A stretch of 13,746 bases of DNA from an uncultured Polaromonas sp. (GCA_946479075.1 CAMLDT010000086.1:1-13746); one strand, 5' to 3'. Counted from the stretch's first letter, positions 1 through 6,774 are shown. Numbers and translations: made by a program. Notes: generated by a model not told the origin, from the sequence alone.

Positions 1-489
1 AAACCCTGGTTGACCTTGCAGTCGATTGCCGCCGTGCCGCTCAAGGCGCCGTTCAACGCGGGTTACCAGATCAAAAAGACCATCACGCCGGTGGAACAGG
101 CCGTCAAGGGCATCTACACCCGCGGGGACGTGGTGCGTATCTCGCTCGAAGTCAACGCCAGCGCCGACATGACCTGGGTGGTCATCAGCGACCCGATCCC
201 CGGCGGCGCGACCATCCTGGGCAGCGGCCTGGGCCGGGATTCGCAGATTGCCACCAGCGGCGAGAAGAAAACCGGCGCAGGCTGGCCGGCGTTTGAAGAG
301 CGCAGCTTCGAGGCCTTCCGCAGTTATTACGAGTACCTGCCCAAGGGCGTGGTGAAGATGGAATACACCGTGCGCCTGAACAACGCCGGCGACTTCGCGC
401 TACCGCCGAGTCGCGTCGAGGCCATGTATGCGCCGGAGATGTTTGGGGAGACGCCGAATGCGCGGGTGAAGGTGGAAACCGTCAAATGA
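1..489 (+). CDS. Alpha-2-macroglobulin family protein, C-terminal fragment
   Basis: The frame is open from the first base and ends at TGA 487-489, so 162 C-terminal residues are visible and the start lies outside the window. The segment resembles the end of bacterial alpha-2-macroglobulins (E. coli YfhM type): a beta-rich stretch with PIPGGATILG, a YYEYLPKG motif, then EYTVRLNNAG and a terminal MYAPEMFGETP, as in the receptor-binding-like domain that follows the complement-like domains. The family is known as periplasmic, lipid-anchored protease traps; bait region and thioester would be upstream and cannot be checked. Downstream pbpC supports the call, since this pair is commonly linked. The stop overlaps an ATG (ATGA at 486-489), which may be the remnant of an original overlap with the pbpC start. 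Family is fairly sure. Confidence 0.85.
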   Translation, partial: KPWLTLQSIAAVPLKAPFNAGYQIKKTITPVEQAVKGIYTRGDVVRISLEVNASADMTWVVISDPIPGGATILGSGLGRDSQIATSGEKKTGAGWPAFEERSFEAFRSYYEYLPKGVVKMEYTVRLNNAGDFALPPSRVEAMYAPEMFGETPNARVKVETVK

Positions 490-539
490 AAGCGGTACAA
501 GTCTGCCGGAAGCGGCTCATCCAGCAGCGGCAACGACCC

Positions 540-618
540 TTCCGAAATTACCCTGAAAGTCGTCTTTTTCAGTATTTAACTTGTTGATTTAATTGGTTTT
601 TCATAGCAAAATTTGAAA
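540..618 (+). promoter_or_regulatory. AT-rich leader with promoter-like sequence ahead of the nucleotidyltransferase gene
   Basis: This stretch is strikingly AT-rich in otherwise GC-rich DNA. It contains TTTAAT at 588-593, a good -10 match without a clear -35, and alternatively TTGATT at 584-589 with CAAAAT at 607-612 (17-bp spacer), which would give an almost leaderless transcript. No strong Shine-Dalgarno precedes the ATG at 619. The region probably came with the downstream gene. Exact elements are uncertain. Confidence 0.35.
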
Positions 619-1599
619 ATGACAGATTACTATGAAAATCTGACTTTTCTGGAACTCAGCGAAGCCCAGACGCGCCAGTACATTGATGCTGAGGCCACAT
701 GGCGTGCGCTTGAGGACGCCAAGCTTGCCGCTGCCGAGGTGAGAGGTTCCATGATGTGGCGTGAACAGGCCGGAAGGCAGTATCTGATCCGGGTGAGTGC
801 GTCTGGCGCCCAGACATCGCTGGGACCGAAGTCGCCTGAAAACGAAGCCATTCATGCGCGTTTCATGGCGCGCAAGGCTTCCACCGAGGCGAGGCAAAAG
901 CAACTTCGGGAGGCGGTCAGGCAGCAGATTCGCATGAACCGGGCACTGCGCGTGGGACGGGCGCCGAATATGGTGGTGGACGCGCTCAACGCGCTGGCAA
1001 AAGCGGGCTTGCAAAAACACTTCCTGGCTGTGGGCACGCAGGCCATCTACGCCTACGAAACCGCCTGCGGCGTGAGGGTGCAAAACGAGGCGACTGCAAC
1101 ACAGGACATTGACCTCTTGCTTGACACCCGCAAATACCTGCAATTTGCCAGCACCATGCAACGGCTCGACACGTCTTTGCTTGGCATCTTCCAGAAGGTG
1201 GACAAGACGTTTGAATTGCGCGCTGACCAGAAATACACCGCCGTCAACGCCAGCGGCTTTGAAATTGATGTGATCCGCCGCACCGCGCCCAAGGACAGTC
1301 GCGTTGAACCGCATCCGCTGCGCACGTCCAATTTCGAAGACGACTTTTGGGCCGTGCAGGTTTCAAGCGGCAAGGCGCTGCTCGATGGTGGCAGCTTCAC
1401 GCAGGTGATCGTTGCCGCCAACGGAAACATGGCCACACTGATCGCACCGGCGCCCAAAAGCTTTGTCCGCATCAAAAGCGCCTTGGGCAAAAGCCCCACC
1501 CGGGACCCGCTCAAGAGCCGCAAGGATTTGTTGCAGGCGAAGATCGTGCAGCGCCTGATCGATGACTATGGCCTGCAACATGCCGCCGATGCTGGTTGA
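619..1599 (+). CDS. GSU2403-like nucleotidyltransferase-fold protein
   Basis: A 326-residue protein. I chose ATG 619; a TTG two codons upstream (613) is in frame, and neither has a strong ribosome site. The first ~110 residues are helical and charged (MWREQAGRQYLIR, then many Arg/Gln). A nucleotidyltransferase core follows: VGTQAIYAYE near residue 138 stands for the usual G-[GS] loop, TQDIDLLLD supplies D163-x-D165, and FEIDVIRR supplies a third acidic residue, D217. All three metal-binding acids are therefore present. The family (NTP_transf_8, GSU2403 type) has, as far as I know, no firmly established substrate. The gene sits 10 nt before pbpC and splits the usual macroglobulin/pbpC pair; its AT-rich front end suggests transfer. 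No partner antitoxin gene is adjacent. Fold is fairly sure, function unknown. Confidence 0.75.
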   Translation: MTDYYENLTFLELSEAQTRQYIDAEATWRALEDAKLAAAEVRGSMMWREQAGRQYLIRVSASGAQTSLGPKSPENEAIHARFMARKASTEARQKQLREAVRQQIRMNRALRVGRAPNMVVDALNALAKAGLQKHFLAVGTQAIYAYETACGVRVQNEATATQDIDLLLDTRKYLQFASTMQRLDTSLLGIFQKVDKTFELRADQKYTAVNASGFEIDVIRRTAPKDSRVEPHPLRTSNFEDDFWAVQVSSGKALLDGGSFTQVIVAANGNMATLIAPAPKSFVRIKSALGKSPTRDPLKSRKDLLQAKIVQRLIDDYGLQHAADAG

Positions 1600-1609
1600 G
1601 CCGCGTCAG

Positions 1610-3865
1610 ATGAAAAAACACGCCGCCACCCACTGCGCTACTCTGCTTTTGATAGCTGTCTGCGCTTGTCCTGCCTGGGCTGCAGCCACTTTCGATGAAG
1701 TCAAACGCGCGTACCACCCGTCCGACACCCTGATCCTTGACCGCAGCGGCGAAGTGATCCAGCGCGTGCGCACCGACGCCACGGTGCGGCGCGGCCAGTG
1801 GGTGGCGCTGGCGGATATTTCGCCGGCGCTGCGCACGGCGCTGGTACTCAGTGAGGACAAGCGGTTTTACGAACACAGCGGCGTGGACTGGCGCGCGGTG
1901 TCGGCAGCCGCCTGGGGCAACCTGTGGCACACCAAAACGCGCGGCGCCTCGACCCTGAGCATGCAACTGGCCGGGCTGCTGGACGACGACTGGCGCGCCG
2001 CCGCAGGCGGTCGCAGCATCACGCAGAAAATCGGCCAGACCGTGTCGGCACAGCTGCTGGAGCGAAGCTGGCGCAAGGACCAGATCCTGGAGGCCTACCT
2101 CAACCTGGTGCCGTTTCGCGGCGAGATCGTCGGCATTGATGCCCTGAGCCGCACGCTCTACGCAAAAGCAGCCCACGGGCTCGATGAACGCGAGGCGGCC
2201 GTGGCGGCGGCGCTGGTGCGCGCGCCGAATGCGAAAGCGGCGCAGGTCGCGCAGCGGGCCTGCGGTGTTTTGAAAATCATGCAGGCGCCGGCCAAAGTGG
2301 ATTGCGAGGGCCTGGACCTGTTCGCCACCGCAGCGCTGCAGCGCCGGGCATTTGGTGCGACGGAAGGCATGGCGCCGCATTTTTCGCGTCGCCTCCTGTC
2401 CGTTCGGGCTGAGCCTGTCGAAGCCCCGCACCGAAACCAGGCAGACAGGTCGACAAGCTCAGTGCGAACGGTCGTATCCACCTTGCGTGCGCCGCTGCAG
2501 CGCTTCGCCGTCGCCACCCTGACCCAGCACCTGCGTGAGCTGCATGACCGCCACGTGGAAGACGGCGCCATTGTGGTTCTCGACAATGCGACGGGCGAGG
2601 TGCTGGCCTGGGTCGGATCGTCCGGCGAGCTCAGCGACGCGGCCGAGGTCGATGGCGTGCTGGCGCTGCGCCAGCCCGGCTCCACGCTCAAACCGTTTTT
2701 GTACGCCCAGGCGATTGCGGAGCGGCGCCTGACGGCCGCTTCGCTGATTGAAGACTCGCCTTCGCAGATCCAGACGGCAGGCGGCCTCTACATCCCGCAG
2801 AACTACGACCACCAGTTCAAGGGCCGGGTCTCGGCGCGCACTGCGCTGGGCGCCTCGCTCAATGTGCCGGCGGTGCGCACGCTGGTCATGGTCTCGCCCG
2901 ATGCCTTCCACAAACAGCTCCGGCTGGCCGGTCTGCCCCTGAAGGAAAGCGGCGACTATTACGGCTACAGCCTGGCGCTGGGCAGCAGCGAGGTCTCGCT
3001 GCTGTCGCTGGCCAATGCCTACCGCACGCTGGCCAATGGCGGGCGCTACAGTGCCCCGGCCTTCGCCCCGGTGCGCAGCGCGCAGTTCAAACCGGCCATC
3101 GACCCACGCGCTGCCTTCATCGTCAGCGACATCCTGAGCGACCCGCTGGCGCGCGCCCGCACCTTCGGCACCGACAGTGTGCTGGCGACGCGTTTCTGGA
3201 CCGCCGTGAAAACCGGCACCAGCAAGGACATGCGCGACAACTGGGCTGTGGGTTACTCGCAGCGCTACACCGTCGGCGTCTGGATCGGCAACGCCAGCGG
3301 CGCGCCCATGCACGACGTCAGCGGCACCAGCGGCGCCGCGCCGGTGTGGGCCGCACTGATGCGTTATCTGCACCAGCACCAGGGCAGCCGCCCGCCCGCG
3401 CCGCCGGCCGGTGTGGTGCAAACCCGCGTCAGCTTCGCCAGCGCGGGCAGCCCACCGCTGGAAGCCGCGCGCAGCGAGTGGTTCATCCGGGGCACGGAGC
3501 AGGCCGTGTTTGCTATGGATTCAGGAGCTGCCTCCGCCCGCCCCATAAGGGCTGGAGGCCAAAAAGGCTTGAAAGCGACCGCAGCGGCCGAAGATTTGCC
3601 GCCCCGCATCACCAGCCCCGCCTCGGGCACCATCCTGGCACTGGACCCGGACATTCCGCCAGCCCACCAGCGTGTGAGTTTCAGCGCCGAAGGCCGTGGC
3701 CTGCGCTGGCGCATGGACGGCAAGGCGTTTGCCCAGGGCAACAGCGCGTCATGGCTGCCCTGGCCCGGCCGGCATGTCGTGCAGCTGATCGACAGCCGCG
3801 GCGAGGTGGCCGATGAAGTCCGGCTGGAGGTGCGTGGCGCGGGTGTGAAAGCCGGCGTGCGCTGA
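1610..3865 (+). CDS. pbpC: Penicillin-binding protein 1C (bifunctional glycosyltransferase/transpeptidase)
   Basis: A 751-residue periplasmic peptidoglycan synthase. ATG 1610 is preferred over in-frame ATGs from 1562 because it begins MKK followed by a hydrophobic signal/anchor (LLLIAVCAC, then PAWAAA) and does not overlap the preceding gene. The GT51 domain has SEDKRFYEHSG with catalytic E82, then GASTLSMQLAGLL and ILEAYLNLVPF. The transpeptidase has SxxK (S358-TLK361), SLN (416-418) and KTGTS (534-538), all intact. A C-terminal BiPBP_C-like domain covers roughly residues 665-741. Start lies 10 nt after the nucleotidyltransferase stop, so the two are probably co-transcribed. Odd features: residues about 264-289 are encoded by a REP-like inverted repeat between the two catalytic domains, residues about 633-654 by a dispersed repeat, and the signal peptide resembles the same dispersed repeat. 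Both active sites look complete, so the protein is probably functional. Confidence 0.95.
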   Translation: MKKHAATHCATLLLIAVCACPAWAAATFDEVKRAYHPSDTLILDRSGEVIQRVRTDATVRRGQWVALADISPALRTALVLSEDKRFYEHSGVDWRAVSAAAWGNLWHTKTRGASTLSMQLAGLLDDDWRAAAGGRSITQKIGQTVSAQLLERSWRKDQILEAYLNLVPFRGEIVGIDALSRTLYAKAAHGLDEREAAVAAALVRAPNAKAAQVAQRACGVLKIMQAPAKVDCEGLDLFATAALQRRAFGATEGMAPHFSRRLLSVRAEPVEAPHRNQADRSTSSVRTVVSTLRAPLQRFAVATLTQHLRELHDRHVEDGAIVVLDNATGEVLAWVGSSGELSDAAEVDGVLALRQPGSTLKPFLYAQAIAERRLTAASLIEDSPSQIQTAGGLYIPQNYDHQFKGRVSARTALGASLNVPAVRTLVMVSPDAFHKQLRLAGLPLKESGDYYGYSLALGSSEVSLLSLANAYRTLANGGRYSAPAFAPVRSAQFKPAIDPRAAFIVSDILSDPLARARTFGTDSVLATRFWTAVKTGTSKDMRDNWAVGYSQRYTVGVWIGNASGAPMHDVSGTSGAAPVWAALMRYLHQHQGSRPPAPPAGVVQTRVSFASAGSPPLEAARSEWFIRGTEQAVFAMDSGAASARPIRAGGQKGLKATAAAEDLPPRITSPASGTILALDPDIPPAHQRVSFSAEGRGLRWRMDGKAFAQGNSASWLPWPGRHVVQLIDSRGEVADEVRLEVRGAGVKAGVR
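1647..1692 (+). repeat. Dispersed repeat, copy 1, in the pbpC signal-peptide region
   Basis: The core AGCTG, 18 bases, GGGCTG is shared with 3509-3568 (same strand) and the reverse complement of 12033-12089. TGCGCTTG within the 18-base spacer is shared with the third copy. It encodes most of the hydrophobic core and cleavage region of the PbpC signal peptide. It is the most diverged copy (CAGCC where the others have AGGCC), so chance similarity is not fully excluded. Confidence 0.55.
2400..2471. repeat. REP-like inverted repeat inserted in frame in pbpC
   Basis: Two 22-bp arms, 2400-2421 and 2450-2471, are inverted copies with three mismatches, separated by 28 bp. The left arm starts CCGTTCGGGCTGAGC and the right arm ends CTCAGTGCGAACGG. 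Such GTTCGGGCTGAGC/TCGAAGCC palindromes are familiar interspersed elements of Burkholderiales, usually intergenic. Here it is read through, giving VRAEPVEA and STSSVRTV between the glycosyltransferase and transpeptidase domains. Confidence 0.85.
3509..3568 (+). repeat. Dispersed repeat, copy 2, inside pbpC before the C-terminal domain
   Basis: It begins TTTGCTATGGATTCAGG and continues AGCTG, 18 bases, GGGCTGGAGGCC and AAAAAGG. The same order and spacing occur in the reverse complement of 12033-12089 (TTGCTATGAATTCAGG, AGCTG, 18 bases, GGGCTGAAGGCC). It is translated as a Gly/Ala/Arg-rich linker at PbpC residues about 633-654. Confidence 0.75.
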
Positions 3866-3917
3866 ACACCTGCGCGGCATTCATCGGCGAGCCCGGCGCA
3901 TCAGCGCTTCATCGCCG

Positions 3918-3939
3918 CATCACCGCCGCATCACCGCCG
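3918..3939. repeat. 11-bp tandem duplication across the stop codon of the SelA-like gene
   Basis: CATCACCGCCG occurs twice in perfect tandem (3918-3928, 3929-3939), preceded by a partial unit CATCGCCG. The TCA that is the - strand stop (3920-3922) lies in the first unit. Because 11 is not a multiple of three, gain or loss of a unit would change the reading frame at the C-terminus. Confidence 0.7.
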
Positions 3940-5023
3940 CCTTGAGCAAGGCGCACAAGACCGGCAGTTCATCCTCGTCCACAGCGGTCAGTTCAAGGCC
4001 GATCTGCCCTTGCGCCGCACGGTGCGGTGCGACGGCCACCACAGGGTCGCCCTGCCGCAGGCGTTCAATCACCGCCGTGGCGTCGATGCCCAGCGCAGCG
4101 GCATCCAGCGTCAGCCACAGCCGCGCAAAACCATTGCCCAAAGGATCGGGCGTGCGCGTGACGCGAACACCCTGCCATCTGTCGGCCTCTGCCATCACGG
4201 CGGCGACCTTTCGTTCCTGGACGGCCGCCCAGTCGTCCGGGCTTTCTGCCGCACGCAGCGCGACGGCGGCCAGCAGCCCCGCCAGGGCCTCTTTCGCCGG
4301 TTTCATGCCGCGTCCGATGCCGCGGTGCTGGGCGTCCACCGCAGCCACCAGCCCGGTGCGGCCCAGCACCAGCCCCGATGTCGGTGCACGCAGGTATTTT
4401 TGGCCACTCAACAGCACCAGATCGGCGCCGGACGCCACCAGTTCACGCGCGCGCCAGTCCTGGGCCGCCGCATCCAGCACCAGCGGCACACCGGCCGCGT
4501 GGGCACATTCCACAAGCTGTCGGGTCGCTGGCGCACCGCTGCCGGGTGCCAGCTGGGATTCCACGGCCAGCACACAGGCCACGCCACCCTGGGCCAAAGC
4601 AGCACGCACCGCCGAGAGGTCATCGCACAACAGGGGCCGCGCGCCAGCCAGCCGCACGGCCTGGGTCAGGGCTTGCCCGTAATTGACTTCGTGGCTGCCC
4701 AGCATCACCACCCGATGGGGTAAGCCGCTGCTGTCGGGCAACTGCGCGATGGCCTGTGCATCGGTGCCCGTCATGCAGGCAGCGACTGCCAGCGTGATGG
4801 CGGCGGCCGTGCAATGTGTGACGCAGGCCGCCTGGGCGCCGCTCCACGCGGCCAGTTCGCGGCCGGCCTGCGCCTGCAGATCGGCCATCACGACGTGGCG
4901 TTGCAGCATGGCGGCGCTGGCCCGGGCGACCGCCGCGCCGCTGCGCGAGACCCCATAAGGCGTGGGCGTGCCCCAGGCGTTGATCACGCGTTGGAGGCGA
5001 TCATGCGGAAAGGTCTCGGGCAT
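3920..5023 (-). CDS. SelA/DgaE-like PLP-dependent enzyme
   Basis: A 367-residue fold-type I PLP enzyme. It starts at ATG (CAT 5021-5023) with no Shine-Dalgarno and a predicted leader of only about 14 nt. Visible marks are an N-terminal INAWGTPTPYGVSRSG (compare the INA.GT.T..G..R motif of the SelA/DgaE group), LVLDAAAQ with D184 to contact the pyridine nitrogen, and SGQKYLRAPTSGLVLG with K209 as the Schiff-base lysine. GMKPAKEALAGLLAAV resembles the GK.E..GLLAAL stretch of D-glucosaminate-6-phosphate ammonia-lyase relatives. Length fits that subfamily and is shorter than true SelA, and nothing nearby suggests selenocysteine synthesis. An amino-acid or amino-sugar lyase/aldolase-type reaction is likely, substrate unknown. 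It diverges from the hydroxy-acid dehydrogenase across 100 bp, so the two may be co-regulated. It converges with pbpC across 54 bp. Confidence 0.8.
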   Translation of the reverse strand: MPETFPHDRLQRVINAWGTPTPYGVSRSGAAVARASAAMLQRHVVMADLQAQAGRELAAWSGAQAACVTHCTAAAITLAVAACMTGTDAQAIAQLPDSSGLPHRVVMLGSHEVNYGQALTQAVRLAGARPLLCDDLSAVRAALAQGGVACVLAVESQLAPGSGAPATRQLVECAHAAGVPLVLDAAAQDWRARELVASGADLVLLSGQKYLRAPTSGLVLGRTGLVAAVDAQHRGIGRGMKPAKEALAGLLAAVALRAAESPDDWAAVQERKVAAVMAEADRWQGVRVTRTPDPLGNGFARLWLTLDAAALGIDATAVIERLRQGDPVVAVAPHRAAQGQIGLELTAVDEDELPVLCALLKAAVMRR

Positions 5024-5043
5024 GGCGTGAAAAAAATTCGGCC

Positions 5044-5072
5044 ATTATCCGTTTCAACGCAAATTTCCTCAA
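5044..5072 (-). promoter_or_regulatory. Sigma70-type promoter for the SelA-like gene
   Basis: Read on the - strand, TTGAGG (5067-5072) and GATAAT (5044-5049) are separated by exactly 17 bp. This matches 4/6 and 5/6 of the consensus. Transcription would begin near 5037, about 14 nt before the start codon, consistent with the absence of a ribosome-binding sequence. On the other strand TACGAT at 5095-5100 is a weaker -10 candidate for the dehydrogenase gene, without a convincing -35. Confidence 0.55.
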
Positions 5073-5123
5073 ACTGCGGTCGCACCAAAACCGCTACGAT
5101 CAGCCCTCCAAGGAGACAAGCCC

Positions 5124-6275
5124 ATGACCGTGATCACCACCATCGAAGACCTGCGCGTCCTCGCCAAAAAGCGCGTGCCGCGCATGTTTTACGACTACGC
5201 CGATTCGGGCTCCTGGACCGAAAGCACCTACCGCGCCAACGAAAGCGACTTCCAGAAGATCAAGCTGCGCCAGCGCGTGGCGGTCAACATGGAAAACCGC
5301 AGCACCGCCACCCTCATGGCCGGCGTCCAGGCAAAGATGCCGGTGGCGATTGCACCGGTCGGCCTGACCGGCATGCAGCATGCCGATGGTGAAATCCATG
5401 CAGCCCGCGCCGCGGAAAAGTTCGGCATTCCGTTCACGCTGTCCACCATGAGCATCTGCTCGATGGAAGACATTGCGGCAGCGACCCAAACACCCTTCTG
5501 GTACCAGCTCTACATGATGCGCGACCGCGAGGCCATGGAAGCCATGATCGCGCGTGCCCGCAAGGCGCGCTGCAGCGCGCTGGTGCTGACGCTGGACCTG
5601 CAGGTGATCGGCCAGCGCCACAAGGATCTGAAGAACGGCCTCACCGCACCGCCGCGCCCCACACTGGCCAACATCATCAACCTCGCGACCAAGCCGCGCT
5701 GGTGCCTGGGCATGGCCGGCACCCGCCGCCGCAGCTTCGGCAACCTGGTGGGCCACGTCAAGGGCGTGAGCGACATGAGTTCGCTGGCGGCCTGGACCAA
5801 CGAACAGTTCGATCCGCGCCTGTCCTGGGCGGATGTGGCCTGGGTGCGTGAGCGCTGGGAAGGCAAGCTGGTGCTCAAGGGCATCCAGGACGTGGAAGAC
5901 GCCCGGCTGGCCGTGCAGAGCGGCGCCGACGTGATCATCGTCAGCAACCATGGCGGCCGCCAGCTCGATGGCGCGCAGTCCAGCATCACGGCGCTGCCGC
6001 CCATAGTGGAGGCCGTGGGCGACCGCATCGAGGTGTGGATGGACGGCGGCATCCGCTCCGGCCAGGACGTGCTCAAGGCCTGGGCGCTGGGCGCGCGCGG
6101 CACCCTGATCGGGCGTGCGATGGCTTACGGCCTGGGCGCCATGGGTGAAGCCGGCGTGACCAAGGCGCTGCAGATCATCCACAAGGAACTCGACATCACC
6201 ATGGCTTTCTGCGGCCACACCGACATCCAGAAAGTGGACAAAAGCATTCTGCTGCCGGGCACTTTCCCCACCTGA
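5124..6275 (+). CDS. lldD: FMN-dependent alpha-hydroxy-acid dehydrogenase (L-lactate dehydrogenase LldD-like)
   Basis: A 383-residue member of the glycolate oxidase/L-lactate dehydrogenase family, which oxidises an L-2-hydroxy acid to the 2-oxo acid using FMN and usually feeds electrons to the respiratory chain. The start is set by AAGGAG at 5110-5115, eight bases before ATG. Aligned by eye to spinach glycolate oxidase, the key residues are present: Y25 (FYDYADSG), Q128 and Y130 (WYQLY), D158 and R165, K252 (LVLKGI), catalytic H276 and R279 in SNHGGRQLDG, and the FMN-phosphate loop MDGGIRSGQDV with D307 and R311. Full length, no truncation. The exact substrate (lactate, mandelate, glycolate or another) cannot be read from sequence, so the symbol is by family. 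The c-type cytochromes nearby are plausible but unproven acceptors. Confidence 0.9.
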   Translation: MTVITTIEDLRVLAKKRVPRMFYDYADSGSWTESTYRANESDFQKIKLRQRVAVNMENRSTATLMAGVQAKMPVAIAPVGLTGMQHADGEIHAARAAEKFGIPFTLSTMSICSMEDIAAATQTPFWYQLYMMRDREAMEAMIARARKARCSALVLTLDLQVIGQRHKDLKNGLTAPPRPTLANIINLATKPRWCLGMAGTRRRSFGNLVGHVKGVSDMSSLAAWTNEQFDPRLSWADVAWVRERWEGKLVLKGIQDVEDARLAVQSGADVIIVSNHGGRQLDGAQSSITALPPIVEAVGDRIEVWMDGGIRSGQDVLKAWALGARGTLIGRAMAYGLGAMGEAGVTKALQIIHKELDITMAFCGHTDIQKVDKSILLPGTFPT

Positions 6276-6348
6276 CTCCTGCGCGCCCCGGGGCGCCCAT
6301 GCGCGCCTGGGCCAGCCCCGCGCTTGGGGAATGCCCCGATGACAAGCC

Positions 6349-6377
6349 TTGCGCAAAGAAATAAGCTTGCTTATTAA
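6349..6377 (+). promoter_or_regulatory. Candidate promoter with palindromic operator ahead of the chorismate cluster
   Basis: TTGCGC (6349-6354) and TATTAA (6372-6377) are 17 bp apart. Between and over them lies a perfect inverted repeat, AATAAGC-TT-GCTTATT (6360-6375), which overlaps the -10. An AT-rich 16-bp palindrome in this position is typical of a repressor site, but no regulator gene is in the window to pair with it. It would separate the three-gene cluster from the dehydrogenase upstream. Confidence 0.45.
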
Positions 6378-6396
6378 TTGCCAGAGACTGTTTTTC

Positions 6397-6774
6397 ATGA
6401 CCTCCCCCCAGGAATCCGCGACCGACACCCCGGCGGTGCGCCGCTTCAAGGACCCCGGCTACATCGAAGTGGCGCCCACGCTGGCTGGCCTGCGCCAGCG
6501 CATCGATGAGCTCGACGAGAAGATCGTCGCCCTGCTCGCCGAACGCGCCCTGTGTGTGCGTGATGCCACGCGTTTCAAGCGCGACAGCTTCCAGGTCGCG
6601 GCACCGGCACGCCAGGCCCAGGTTTTTGCACGCGTGCGGGCACTGGCGGCCCCGCATGACGCGGAATTTCCCGGACTGTCGGAGGTTGTCGAATCCACCT
6701 ACCGCACCCTGGTCGCCGGCTACATCGCCGGCGAAGGGCATTTTTTCAACGAAACCGAACTGATCACCCCATGA
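6397..6774 (+). CDS. AroQ-class chorismate mutase / PchB-like protein
   Basis: A 125-residue all-helical protein with a ~25-residue N-terminal extension. ATG 6397 is preferred to an in-frame TTG at 6349, which would put the promoter and palindrome inside the gene. LAGLRQRIDELDEKIVALLAER is the first long helix of AroQ enzymes (written here only to show R33 and R50; both are ligand-binding positions), and ATRFKRD gives K61. APARQAQV recalls PchB (isochorismate pyruvate lyase). Near the end, GYIAGEGHFF puts Glu113 where PchB and E. coli mutase have Gln; yeast chorismate mutase also uses Glu there. The reaction is therefore either chorismate to prephenate or a PchB-type lyase step. No signal peptide, so cytoplasmic. 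The stop overlaps the next start (ATGA 6771-6774), implying coupled translation. Confidence 0.8.
   Translation: MTSPQESATDTPAVRRFKDPGYIEVAPTLAGLRQRIDELDEKIVALLAERALCVRDATRFKRDSFQVAAPARQAQVFARVRALAAPHDAEFPGLSEVVESTYRTLVAGYIAGEGHFFNETELITP

Larger units (their letters stand above)
480..1615. repeat. Short imperfect direct repeats (480-491 and 1604-1615) bracketing the nucleotidyltransferase cassette
   Basis: CGTCAAATGAAA at 480-491 spans the end of the macroglobulin gene, and CGTCAGATGAAA at 1604-1615 spans the pbpC start codon. They match at 11 of 12 bases and flank about 1.1 kb. Excising one copy and the intervening DNA would fuse the two genes with an ATGA stop/start overlap. This suggests an insertion boundary, but the repeat is short and ATGAAA is common at gene starts. 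Confidence 0.4.

Noticed and set aside
486..587. A 33-codon ORF overlapping the macroglobulin stop (ATGA), reading MKAVQVCRKRL onwards
   Set aside because: It has no recognisable features, runs into the AT-rich leader, and fits better as the accidental frame left by the cassette insertion. It could be a remnant of a former gene start, so it is mentioned only under that finding.
619..1599. Toxin-antitoxin or abortive-infection module (AbiEii/MNT-type nucleotidyltransferase)
   Set aside because: The fold is related in outline, but there is no small partner gene on either side, only macroglobulin and pbpC.
1640..1675. Lipoprotein signal in PbpC (two cysteines in LLIAVCAC)
   Set aside because: Neither Cys is preceded by a proper L-[AS]-[GA] lipobox; an ordinary signal peptide or anchor with AWA|A fits better.
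6283..6338. GC-rich palindrome GCGCCCCGGGGCGC (6283-6296) and neighbouring CCCC/GGGG pairs as a terminator of the dehydrogenase gene
   Set aside because: The perfect palindrome has no loop and no T-run follows. It is not a convincing intrinsic terminator, though some structure in the RNA is likely.
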